Assembly (NCBI GenBank): GCA_934691725.1
Contig: CAKUTF010000034.1
Location: 1-30,660 of the forward strand
DNA length: 30,660 bases
Source: an uncultured Fibrobacter sp.
GTDB taxonomy: Bacteria; Fibrobacterota; Fibrobacteria; Fibrobacterales; Fibrobacteraceae
Direction of reading: 5' to 3'
Part shown: positions 8,480-16,780 of the stretch, one piece after another
Position numbering within the stretch: the first letter of the stretch is position 1
Layout of the letters: each line of letters begins with the position of its first letter
Made by a program: the position numbers and the translations under genes
The notes under the pieces: model-generated
Seen by the model: only the letters and a program-made list of their open reading frames with translations
Database searches by the model: none
Told to the model about the DNA's origin: nothing

Positions 8480-8802
8480 GAGTTTCTTTCTCAAGAGCAG
8501 TTAATCCGCAGTTTTTAGCTTATTCCTTGGCAAATCGTTCTATCTTTTTATCAATCAATCACTTAGCGGAAAACAGGCGAAATTTTTGCAAAAATCGATG
8601 TATTCGCCATGTGGAAATTCGGGGATTTTTTTTAGAAATTCCCGAAAAAAAGTAGTCCCCGCATATCATGAAAACTTTATATTTGGTGATGAAGGTCACT
8701 TTTTGGTTTCCAAAACGGTGATTTGGATGGCTAGAGTGTTTTGGCAAGGCGGACCGCCCCTTGTGGTTCGGCTTTGTTGAAAGGTCTTAGTGGAGATCGT
8801 AA
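8480..8802. other. Divergent intergenic region, about 320 bases, no gene
   Basis: Separates the minus-strand M23 operon from the plus-strand giant gene, so promoters for both should lie here. Visible are a 14-base palindrome ATTTTTGCAAAAAT at 8582-8595 and two mutually exclusive pairings: TTCGGG (8618-8623) with CCCGAA (8641-8646), or CGGGGA (8620-8625) with TCCCCG (8656-8661). Short open frames on both strands lack ribosome sites and protein-like composition. GGAG at 8792-8795 is the ribosome site of the giant gene. Confidence 0.6.
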
Positions 8803-11800
8803 ATGAGTAGAAAAAAGTCACGTTCACCCCTGTTCCTAACGACAGGACTATTTCTCGTTTCATTCGCACTTGCCCAGGATGCCGCCCAATCGGCAGACGC
8901 AGACTCCCAGGCAAAAGAGAACAACCCCCCGTCCCTGAACGGAATTCCGGGAGAATCCATCCAGGAAGGCGGAAAGTTTGCCCCGATAAAACTCGACGAC
9001 TATGTCGATGACCCGGAAGACAAGCCGGCGACGCTTCGCTGGAAAATCACCGGCAACAAGGATCTGGTCGTGACGGAATCCAACCGCGTCGTGACGATCA
9101 AGACCCCGGACCAATACTGGAACGGTTCGGAAGATCTTACCTTCACCGTTACGGACCCGAAGGGCGCTTCGAGCTCGGAAACGGTTACTTTCACGGTGGA
9201 ATCGGTAAACAATCCGCCGGAAGTTTCCAAGATTCCCGACCAGACCGTCGATGAGGGAAAGAAGTTCGCCCCGATAAAGCTCGACGATTATGTCAAGGAT
9301 CCCGACCATCCCAAGGACCAGATTTCGTGGGAATACGAATTGACTCCGATTGCAAAGGAACAGGCGGAAGGCGAGCTTTCCGTTGAAATTTCCAAGGACC
9401 GCATCGCGAATGTCGTCATTCCCGACACGAACTGGTTCGGCGCCTACAAGATTACGTTTATCGCGACGGATGCCGAATACGCTTCCGACAAGACGTCCGC
9501 GAACTTTACGGTTCGCCCGGTGAACGATCCGCCCATCGTCCAGAAGGCTCCGGACCAGGTGATTAACGAAAAGGAACAGTTCGAAGCGATAAACCTTTCG
9601 GATCTCGTGAGCGACGTCGATGACGACGTTTCGACGATCAAATGGTCGGTCGAAGGCGGCAAGGAACTGAAGGTTAAAATTGACAAGTACAACGTTGCGG
9701 AAGTCGTCATCCCGAACGAAAACTGGAACGGCCCGGCGGAAACGTTCACCTTTACGGCGACCGATCCGCACGGCGCGAAGGCGAGCTTCAAGACCTCGTT
9801 TACGGTCAAGTCCGTGAACGACCCACCTGAATTTGTCGATCAGATTCCGGACCAGGACATCCAGGAAAAGGCGCAGTTCAAGCCGATTGAACTCGACAAG
9901 TACGTGAAGGACATCGACCACAAGTTCGAACAGCTGAAGTGGGAATTTTCGGGCAACAAGGATCTCAAGGTCCAGCTGAACGGCAAGGTAGCGAAGATTC
10001 TGATTCCGAACGCGCTCTGGAACGGCTCCGAAACGATTACGTTCAAAGTGACGGATCCGGAAGGCGCATCGGCGGAAACCCAGGCGAACTTCACCGTGGA
10101 ATCCGTGAACGACCCGCCGAAGTTCATCAAGCAGATTCCCGCGCAGACGATCGACGAGAAGAAGCAGTTCGCACAAATTAAGCTCGACGAGTTTGTCAAG
10201 GACGATGACCACAAGAACGCGGAACTTTCGTGGGAAGTCGATGTAAAGAGCGTCGGCAAGGAGCATCCGACGGGACCGCTCAACATAAACATCGACGACA
10301 AGCATGTCGCCACGGTGGAAATCCCGGACACCTACTGGAACGGCTCCGCTGTCGCCACATTCAAGGTGACGGACCCGGAAGGTGCCGAAGCGCGCCAGGA
10401 AGTCAAGTTTACGGTCCGCTCCATCAACGACCTTCCCGTGTTCAAGAAAATCCCGGACATGACGATTGACGAAAAGACGGAATTCGATCCGATCGTTCTC
10501 GACGATTTCCTCTCCGATGCGGACCATGATCTTTCCCTGCTGAAGATTGCCGTATCGGGCAACAAGGAACTGAAAGTCAATGTCGATAAGAACCGCATGG
10601 TGACCATCAAGACGCCGGACATCAACTGGAACGGTTCGGAAACGATTACGTTTACGGCAACAGACCCGGAAGGCGGCAAGGCCAGCACGACTGTCAAGCT
10701 GACAGTCAAGTCCATCAACGATCCTCCGGTCATGGCGGACATTCCCGACCAGACGATTCGTGAAAAGGAACAGTTCAAGCCCATCGAACTTGACAAGTTC
10801 GTGACGGATATCGACCACGCGAAAAATCTCCTCAAGTGGACGATCACAGGCAACAAGGATATCAAGGTTTCGCTCGACCCGAACCGAAAAGCGACCTTTA
10901 CGCTTCCGAGCAAATACTGGAACGGCGCCGAAGCGATTACGTTCAAGGTGACGGACCCGGAAGGCGCTTCCGACGAACGCACGGTGAACTTTACCGTCGA
11001 ATCGGTGAACGACGCGCCCGAGTTTACGAAAAAGCTCGCCGACCAGACCATCAAGGAAAAGGAACAGTTCAAGCCCATCAACCTAGGAGAAATCATCAAG
11101 GATCCGGACCACAAGCTTACCGACCTTTCCCTCGACATCTCTGTCAAGGCCGCTCCGGGTTCTCCGAAAGGCACGCAACCGGAACTCCAGGTGAATGTTG
11201 ACGCCAAGATGGTCGCGACCGTCGCCATCCCGAACAAATACTGGAACGGTTCGAACGTCATCACGTTCACGGTGACGGACCCGGAAGGCGCGAAGGCCAC
11301 CGCATCGGCGACTTACACGGTCATCTCGGTAAACGACCCGCCGGTCCTCAAGGAAATCAAGTCCCAGACAATTGAAGAAAAGTCCCAGTTCGCACCGATC
11401 AATCTGGCGGAACTCGCGAACGACCCGGATCATTCCTTCGACAAGCTCAAATGGACGATTACGGGCAACAAGGATTTGAAGGTGAACATCGACAAGGCGG
11501 GAACGGCCACGGTTGTCATCCCGAACCAGCTCTGGAACGGCAGCGAGAACATCACGTTCACGGTGACGGATCCGGAAGGCGCTTCCGCCAAGCAGACCGC
11601 AGTCTTTACGGTCAAGTCCGTGAACGATCCTCCGGTCATGAAGGACATTCCGAGCCAGACCATCAAGGAAAAGCAGGAATTCAAGACAATCGAACTCGAC
11701 AATTACGTAAGCGATCTCGACCACCCGAACGCCAAGCTCAAGTGGACGATTACGGGCAACAAGGAACTCAAGTACAAGCTCGATCCGAACCGCGTCCTGA

Positions 11801-14800
11801 CGGTGCTCATCCCGAACAAGTATTGGCATGGTTCCGAGACCTTCAACCTGGAAGTTGCGGACCCGGAAGGCGCGAAAGACTCTCGCAAGGTGACTTTCAC
11901 TGTGGAATCGGTAAACGATGCTCCGGAATTCGTCAAGAAGATCAACAACCAGTCAGTCGATGAGAAGAAGCCATTCGCCCCGATCAAGCTCGGCGAAATA
12001 GTCAAGGATCCGGATCACAAGCTTTCCGATCTCACCTGGCAGTTCAACGTGAAGCCCGCTCCGGGCGCACCCAAGGGCTACAAGACGGGCCTTACCGTAA
12101 ACGTCGATCCGAAAACGCTCGTCGCGACGGTGACAACCCCGAACAAGTACTGGAACGGTGCGGACCTCATCGAATTCACGGTAATGGACCCGGAAGGCGC
12201 CAAGGCCACCCAGTCCGCACTCTTCACGGTCCGCTCGATCAACGATCCACCTGTCCTGAAGAAAATCAACGACCAGATTATCATGGAAAAGGAAGAGTTC
12301 AAGGATATCAACCTGGCGGAACTCGTAAACGATCCGGACGATGCGTTCAAGACGCTCAAATGGACGATTACGGGCAACAAGGACTTGAAAATCGCCATTT
12401 CCAAGGAAGGCGTTGCGACAATCAAGACGCCGAACAGACTGTGGAACGGTACGGAAAAGGTGACATTCGCCGTCTCCGACCCGGCAGGGGCCTCTGCCCG
12501 CCAGACGGTCCAGTTTACGGCGAAATCCGTAAACGATCCACCGGTGATGAAGGATATTCCGAGCCAGACCATCAAGGAAAAACAGGAATTCAAGGCAATC
12601 GAACTCGACAATTACGTGAGCGATCTCGACCATCCGAATAACAAGCTCAAGTGGACGATTTCGGGCAACAAGAGCCTGAAGTTCGCCATGACCGCGGACC
12701 GCAAGGTGACGATTGCGACCCCGAACAAATATTGGTACGGCAAGGAAACCGTCACGTTTACCGTCGTGGACCCGGAAGGTGCGAAGGATTCCCGCACGGT
12801 GAATTTCGAAGTGATTTCCGTAAACGACCCGCCGGTCTTTGTCCGCGAAGTCAAGGACCAGACGATAGACGAAAAGCAGCAGTTCGCCGTCATCAAGCTC
12901 GACGACCTGATCCAGGATCCCGACCACAAGAAGACCGATCTCCAGTGGAGTGTCAAGATTTCCGACGCTTCCGCAAAGCCCGCTCCCGCAAAGGCGAAGG
13001 GCAAGAAAGGAAAGAAGGCTGCCTCCGAAGAAACGGCTTCGGTAAGCAAGAGCGGTCTTACGGTCGAAATCGACAATTCCCACAACGCGCGAATCGTCAT
13101 CCCGGACAAATACTGGAACGGAGCAGCAAGGATTTCCTTTACGGCGACGGATCCGGAAGGCGCCTCGGCTACTTCGACCGCGCTCTTCACGGTTCGCTCG
13201 ATCAACGACCTGCCCGTGATTTCCGACAAGGCTCCGACAGGCGAAACCATTCGCGAAGGCGGGAAGTTCAAGACAATCGACCTTTCGACTCTTGCGACAG
13301 ACCCCGACCATCCGGCGAAACTTCTCAAGTGGAGCTTCTCGGGCAACCGCCAGTTGCAAGTCGCCCTGAACAAGGACAACACCGTCCAGGTCAAGGTTCC
13401 AAGCTCCCAGTGGCACGGCAAGGAAACCATCACCTTTACGGTGACGGATCCGGAAGGCGGCAAGGCTTCGCACAAGATGAACTTTGTCGTGACCGAAGTA
13501 AACGATCCGCCCGTCATTTCGAAGATTCCGAACCAGAAAATCAAGGAAAAGGAAACGTTCAAGGCGGTTTCCCTGGACGATTACGTCAAGGATCCGGACA
13601 ACAAGCCTTCCGAGATGAAGTGGACCGTTTCCGGCAACAAGTACCTGAAAGCGGAAATCACTTCGGCGAGAAAGCTCGTCATCTCCGCCCCGAACAAGTA
13701 TTTCTGGTGCAAGCCCGATACGATGACCGTGACGGTCAAGGACCCGAAGGGTGCCGCTGCGACGACGACGGTTGTCTATGAGATTACCTCGGTGAACGAT
13801 CCTCCGGTGATGAAGGACATTCCGGGCCAGACCATCAAGGAAAAGCAGACATTCAAGGATATCCCGCTCGACAATTATGTGCATGACGCCGATCATCGGA
13901 ATAACCAGCTTACCTGGACGGCAGTCGTCAAGAAGGCTTCCGCTCCGGCACCGGCACCGAAAAAGGCTAAGGCAAAGAAAGGCAAGAAGTCCAAACAGAA
14001 AGAAGCGCCGAAGGTCGAGGAGCCAAAACCGGAAAACGACCTGACGGTGACGATTGACGACAAGCATATCGCCCACCTGAACATTCCGAACAAGTATTGG
14101 AACGGAAAGCGGACTGTCGTCTTCACGGTGACGGACCCGGAAGGAGCGAAGGATTCGCGGAGCGTCGATTTCGAAGTCGTTTCCGTAAACGATCCTCCGG
14201 TCATGAAGCCGATTCCCGCGCAGAAGATCAAGGAAAAGGAACGCTTCGCTCCAATCGATCTGCTCGCTCTCGTAAGCGACCCCGACCATCCGAAATCAGT
14301 GCTTTCGTTCGATGTTTCGCAGCCTCGCAGCCTCAAGGCTTCGATCAACGCGAAAAAGCAGCTCGTGGTGACGACGCCCGACAAGTATTGGAACGGTGCC
14401 GAAAAAATCACCCTGACCGTGACGGATCCGGAAGGCGGCAAGGCGACCCAGCAAGTGCTCTTTGAAGTCACGCCGGTGAACGATCCTCCGGTCATCAAGG
14501 CGATTCCGAACCAGAAAGTCAAGGAAAAGGAACGCTTCGAACCGATTGACCTTTCCCGCTATGCAAACGACCCGGACAACCGCCCGAACGAGCTGAAGTG
14601 GAAAGTTTCCGGCAACAAGAACCTGAAAGTCGAGATCCGCGGCTCCCGCATGAGCGTCGCCACCCCGAACGAATACTGGAACGGTACCGAGACGCTTGTT
14701 CTCACCGTTTCCGATCCGGCAGGAGCTAGCGCGAGCGCAAAGATGACGTTCACCGTCACGCCGGTAAACGATCCGCCTCGCTTCAACAAGGTCCCGCTCC

Positions 14801-16113
14801 AGCAGATCAAGGAAAAGGAAGAGTTCCAGCCGATCGACTTCTCGAAATTCATCGTCGATCCGGACAACAAGCCTTCCGAAATGCGCTGGACGCTCGATGA
14901 CGGCGAACTGGCGAAAAAGGACAAGCGCGGTCGCATGGGCAAGGCGAAGCGTCCTACGGTGAAACACCCGCTCGCCTATGACCTCTCCGATGCCGGCGTT
15001 CTGACCGTGACGATTCCGAACAAATACTGGAACGGCAAGGACAAGATTACGGTGAACGCCTACGATCCTTCGGGAGAAAAGGCCTCTATTGACGTGAACT
15101 TCGTCGTCACCCCGGTAAACGATCCGCCCGTCCTGAAAAAGATTCCGGACATGGTGACGAATGAAGGCACCAAGTTCAAGCCTATCAAGCTCGACCAGTT
15201 TGTGACCGACCCGGACAACAAGCCGCACGAATTGCGCTGGTCCGTAAACGGCAACCGCCATCTCGAAGTGATGATTACCGGCGGGCGCGAAGCGATTGTC
15301 CGTCCGAGCCGAGTCGATTGGTACGGCAAGGAAGCGATTACGTTTATCGTCAAGGATCCTGCCGGAGCTTCGGCCAAGACGACCGTGAACTTTGAAGTGA
15401 AGCACGTGAACGCGGTCCCGGAAATCCGCCCGATTCGCGACGTGACGATGAAGGAAGATGCGAACGGCGGCGTTCTGGCAAAGCTCAAGCTCGACCAGTA
15501 TGTGCGCGACCGCGACAACAGCTTCAGCGAACTGAAGTGGACGATTACGGGCAACAAGCAACTGCTCGTGGAACACGACAAGGCGCGAAACATCGTCACG
15601 ATCAAGCAGCCGCGCGAAAACTGGAACGGCCCGACGGAAACGATTACTTTCAAGGTGACGGACCCGGAAGGCGCTTCCGCCCAGACCTCCGCCAAGTTCA
15701 CGATCATCCCCGTGAACGACCCGCCGGTTGCGATGTCCCAGTCCTACCAGACGCGTGAAGGCGAAGCGCTCAAGGTGAACGCCAAGGAAGGCCTTTTGAA
15801 CGGTGCGTTCGATCCGGACGGAAAGCTCGACGCGCGAGTCTCGCTCGTCCGCCGCCCGCAAAACGGAAAGGTTGTCATCAACGAAAAGGACGGTTCGTTC
15901 GTCTATACGCCGAACAAGGGATTCTACGGTCTCGACGAATTCGGCTTCAAGCTGACGGACAAGGAAGGCGCATCTTCCAAGGTCGAGACGGCGGAAATCA
16001 ACGTGAACTTCAAGATGAAGGACATCCGCGGAGGCGCACCGGCTGCAGAACCCAAGTCGTCTTCCTCGGCAAATGACGACAAGAAAAAGAACGGCAAGCG
16101 CCGTCGCCGCTAA
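8803..16113 (+). CDS. Giant exported protein of 23 tandem Ig/cadherin-like domains
   Basis: A 2436-residue protein with a signal peptide (hydrophobic 9-24, cleavage probably after FALAQ or ALA). From residue 40 on it consists of domains of about 97 residues, each opening with VNDPP or INDLP, followed by IPxQTIxEK, an IxLDxYVxDPDH segment, LKWTITGNK, IPNKYWNG and TFTVTDPEGA. This matches the tandem-95/cadherin-like repeat class; DPD and DPEG motifs may bind calcium. There are 22 such domains and a final, different one (about 2304-2403, GLLNGAFDPDG...FYGLDEFGFKLTDKEG) of the classical tandem-95 type. The C-terminus is a Ser/Asp/Lys tail ending in four arginines. No anchor, sorting domain or enzyme is visible. 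A surface adhesin or envelope scaffold is likely, by analogy only. GGAG eight bases before the ATG sets the start. It appears to be transcribed alone and ends at a strong terminator. Confidence 0.88.
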   Translation: MSRKKSRSPLFLTTGLFLVSFALAQDAAQSADADSQAKENNPPSLNGIPGESIQEGGKFAPIKLDDYVDDPEDKPATLRWKITGNKDLVVTESNRVVTIKTPDQYWNGSEDLTFTVTDPKGASSSETVTFTVESVNNPPEVSKIPDQTVDEGKKFAPIKLDDYVKDPDHPKDQISWEYELTPIAKEQAEGELSVEISKDRIANVVIPDTNWFGAYKITFIATDAEYASDKTSANFTVRPVNDPPIVQKAPDQVINEKEQFEAINLSDLVSDVDDDVSTIKWSVEGGKELKVKIDKYNVAEVVIPNENWNGPAETFTFTATDPHGAKASFKTSFTVKSVNDPPEFVDQIPDQDIQEKAQFKPIELDKYVKDIDHKFEQLKWEFSGNKDLKVQLNGKVAKILIPNALWNGSETITFKVTDPEGASAETQANFTVESVNDPPKFIKQIPAQTIDEKKQFAQIKLDEFVKDDDHKNAELSWEVDVKSVGKEHPTGPLNINIDDKHVATVEIPDTYWNGSAVATFKVTDPEGAEARQEVKFTVRSINDLPVFKKIPDMTIDEKTEFDPIVLDDFLSDADHDLSLLKIAVSGNKELKVNVDKNRMVTIKTPDINWNGSETITFTATDPEGGKASTTVKLTVKSINDPPVMADIPDQTIREKEQFKPIELDKFVTDIDHAKNLLKWTITGNKDIKVSLDPNRKATFTLPSKYWNGAEAITFKVTDPEGASDERTVNFTVESVNDAPEFTKKLADQTIKEKEQFKPINLGEIIKDPDHKLTDLSLDISVKAAPGSPKGTQPELQVNVDAKMVATVAIPNKYWNGSNVITFTVTDPEGAKATASATYTVISVNDPPVLKEIKSQTIEEKSQFAPINLAELANDPDHSFDKLKWTITGNKDLKVNIDKAGTATVVIPNQLWNGSENITFTVTDPEGASAKQTAVFTVKSVNDPPVMKDIPSQTIKEKQEFKTIELDNYVSDLDHPNAKLKWTITGNKELKYKLDPNRVLTVLIPNKYWHGSETFNLEVADPEGAKDSRKVTFTVESVNDAPEFVKKINNQSVDEKKPFAPIKLGEIVKDPDHKLSDLTWQFNVKPAPGAPKGYKTGLTVNVDPKTLVATVTTPNKYWNGADLIEFTVMDPEGAKATQSALFTVRSINDPPVLKKINDQIIMEKEEFKDINLAELVNDPDDAFKTLKWTITGNKDLKIAISKEGVATIKTPNRLWNGTEKVTFAVSDPAGASARQTVQFTAKSVNDPPVMKDIPSQTIKEKQEFKAIELDNYVSDLDHPNNKLKWTISGNKSLKFAMTADRKVTIATPNKYWYGKETVTFTVVDPEGAKDSRTVNFEVISVNDPPVFVREVKDQTIDEKQQFAVIKLDDLIQDPDHKKTDLQWSVKISDASAKPAPAKAKGKKGKKAASEETASVSKSGLTVEIDNSHNARIVIPDKYWNGAARISFTATDPEGASATSTALFTVRSINDLPVISDKAPTGETIREGGKFKTIDLSTLATDPDHPAKLLKWSFSGNRQLQVALNKDNTVQVKVPSSQWHGKETITFTVTDPEGGKASHKMNFVVTEVNDPPVISKIPNQKIKEKETFKAVSLDDYVKDPDNKPSEMKWTVSGNKYLKAEITSARKLVISAPNKYFWCKPDTMTVTVKDPKGAAATTTVVYEITSVNDPPVMKDIPGQTIKEKQTFKDIPLDNYVHDADHRNNQLTWTAVVKKASAPAPAPKKAKAKKGKKSKQKEAPKVEEPKPENDLTVTIDDKHIAHLNIPNKYWNGKRTVVFTVTDPEGAKDSRSVDFEVVSVNDPPVMKPIPAQKIKEKERFAPIDLLALVSDPDHPKSVLSFDVSQPRSLKASINAKKQLVVTTPDKYWNGAEKITLTVTDPEGGKATQQVLFEVTPVNDPPVIKAIPNQKVKEKERFEPIDLSRYANDPDNRPNELKWKVSGNKNLKVEIRGSRMSVATPNEYWNGTETLVLTVSDPAGASASAKMTFTVTPVNDPPRFNKVPLQQIKEKEEFQPIDFSKFIVDPDNKPSEMRWTLDDGELAKKDKRGRMGKAKRPTVKHPLAYDLSDAGVLTVTIPNKYWNGKDKITVNAYDPSGEKASIDVNFVVTPVNDPPVLKKIPDMVTNEGTKFKPIKLDQFVTDPDNKPHELRWSVNGNRHLEVMITGGREAIVRPSRVDWYGKEAITFIVKDPAGASAKTTVNFEVKHVNAVPEIRPIRDVTMKEDANGGVLAKLKLDQYVRDRDNSFSELKWTITGNKQLLVEHDKARNIVTIKQPRENWNGPTETITFKVTDPEGASAQTSAKFTIIPVNDPPVAMSQSYQTREGEALKVNAKEGLLNGAFDPDGKLDARVSLVRRPQNGKVVINEKDGSFVYTPNKGFYGLDEFGFKLTDKEGASSKVETAEINVNFKMKDIRGGAPAAEPKSSSSANDDKKKNGKRRRR
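9205..15711 (+). repeat. Seven three-domain super-repeats of 900-972 bp inside the giant gene
   Basis: Domains begin at 9205, 9520, 9814, 10105, 10423, 10714, 11005, 11329, 11620, 11911, 12238, 12529, 12820, 13201, 13498, 13792, 14185, 14476, 14764, 15115 and 15406. Spacings repeat as long-short-short: 315/294/291, 318/291/291, 324/291/291, 327/291/291, 381/297/294, 393/291/288, 351/291/306. The extra length always lies in the loop after the LKW motif of the first domain of each triplet. The array therefore grew by copying a three-domain block. Confidence 0.88.
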
Positions 16114-16132
16114 CGGATTCTAAAAACTTTTC

Positions 16133-16159
16133 AAAGCCTCCCCTACCGGGAGGCTTTTT
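16133..16159 (+). terminator. Rho-independent terminator of the giant gene
   Basis: AAAGCCTCCC (16133-16142) pairs perfectly with GGGAGGCTTT (16148-16157) around a 5-base loop, followed by T residues. It lies 20 bases after the stop codon. Confidence 0.93.
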
Positions 16160-16192
16160 ATATATATTTTGACAAAAACGAGAGGAATCCTT

Positions 16193-16711
16193 ATGAAAAA
16201 ATCCTTAGCCCTAATGGGAATCGCTCTTGCGGGAATGTTATTCTCCGCATGTTCTTCATCTTCTTCTAGTTCGAGCGAAGCCTCCCTCGCCGAAAAATGT
16301 GCGAACGGCGTTTCGGAAGAATGTCTCGAAGGCGCAACGTGGAATATGTATGGTCTTTACTACCCAAATGCGGACGGCTCTTACACTTTGCTGCACGGAT
16401 TTTCGAATCCGTCTCAGCTGGTCTTTAACAGCAGCAAAAAGGAAGGCAAGACATTCAGCTTGACTTACTCCTTGGACCCGAGCATAGAAGGTGTCGGCGG
16501 CTTAGAAGATAGCGGGGAGTGGTCTGTAGAAAACGGAACGTTGCGTCTTGAGTTTGGTCGTGTCGGTTCCCTGCACACGGATACGACAAAGGTGATTTCA
16601 GCGACGATTGTAAGCCTTGACAGCGCAGTGGCCTTGAATCTCGGGGGAAAAGTTCTCCATACGACGATTTCGGAAGCAGGCGTAGAAATTTTCAAGGGCG
16701 TCGAAAAATAA
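16193..16711 (+). CDS. Hypothetical lipoprotein with poly-Ser linker
   Basis: A 172-residue envelope protein of unknown function. The signal peptide (MKKSLALMGIALAGMLFSAC) ends in lipobox Cys20. Eight consecutive serines follow, a linker often seen in Fibrobacter lipoproteins. The mature part has a Cys pair (36 and 44) and then a beta-rich domain (TWNMYGLYY, SGEWSVENGTLRLEFG), resembling lipocalin-like or META-type small beta proteins only in general style. ATG at 16193 follows AGAGGA; an earlier TTG in frame at 16169 has no ribosome site and overlaps the end of the preceding terminator region. It stands alone between two terminators, so it is probably a single-gene transcript. Confidence 0.82.
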   Translation: MKKSLALMGIALAGMLFSACSSSSSSSSEASLAEKCANGVSEECLEGATWNMYGLYYPNADGSYTLLHGFSNPSQLVFNSSKKEGKTFSLTYSLDPSIEGVGGLEDSGEWSVENGTLRLEFGRVGSLHTDTTKVISATIVSLDSAVALNLGGKVLHTTISEAGVEIFKGVEK

Positions 16712-16733
16712 AGCAAAAGAATTTCACAAATCC

Positions 16734-16759
16734 AAGGTCCCCTTCACCGGGGGCTTTTT
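16734..16759 (+). terminator. Rho-independent terminator after the poly-Ser lipoprotein
   Basis: AAGGTCCCC (16734-16742) pairs with GGGGGCTTT (16749-16757), including two G-T pairs, around a 6-base loop, and runs into a T tract. It sits between the lipoprotein stop and the start of valS. Confidence 0.85.
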
Positions 16760-16780
16760 CATTTTCTAGATTTGCGCATT

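Noticed and set aside
8860..15861. Several very long open frames on the minus strand (up to 778 codons) opposite the giant gene
   Set aside because: They mirror the repeats of the plus-strand gene, have Arg/Val-rich repetitive composition, and lack ribosome sites; they arise from the codon bias of the repeats.
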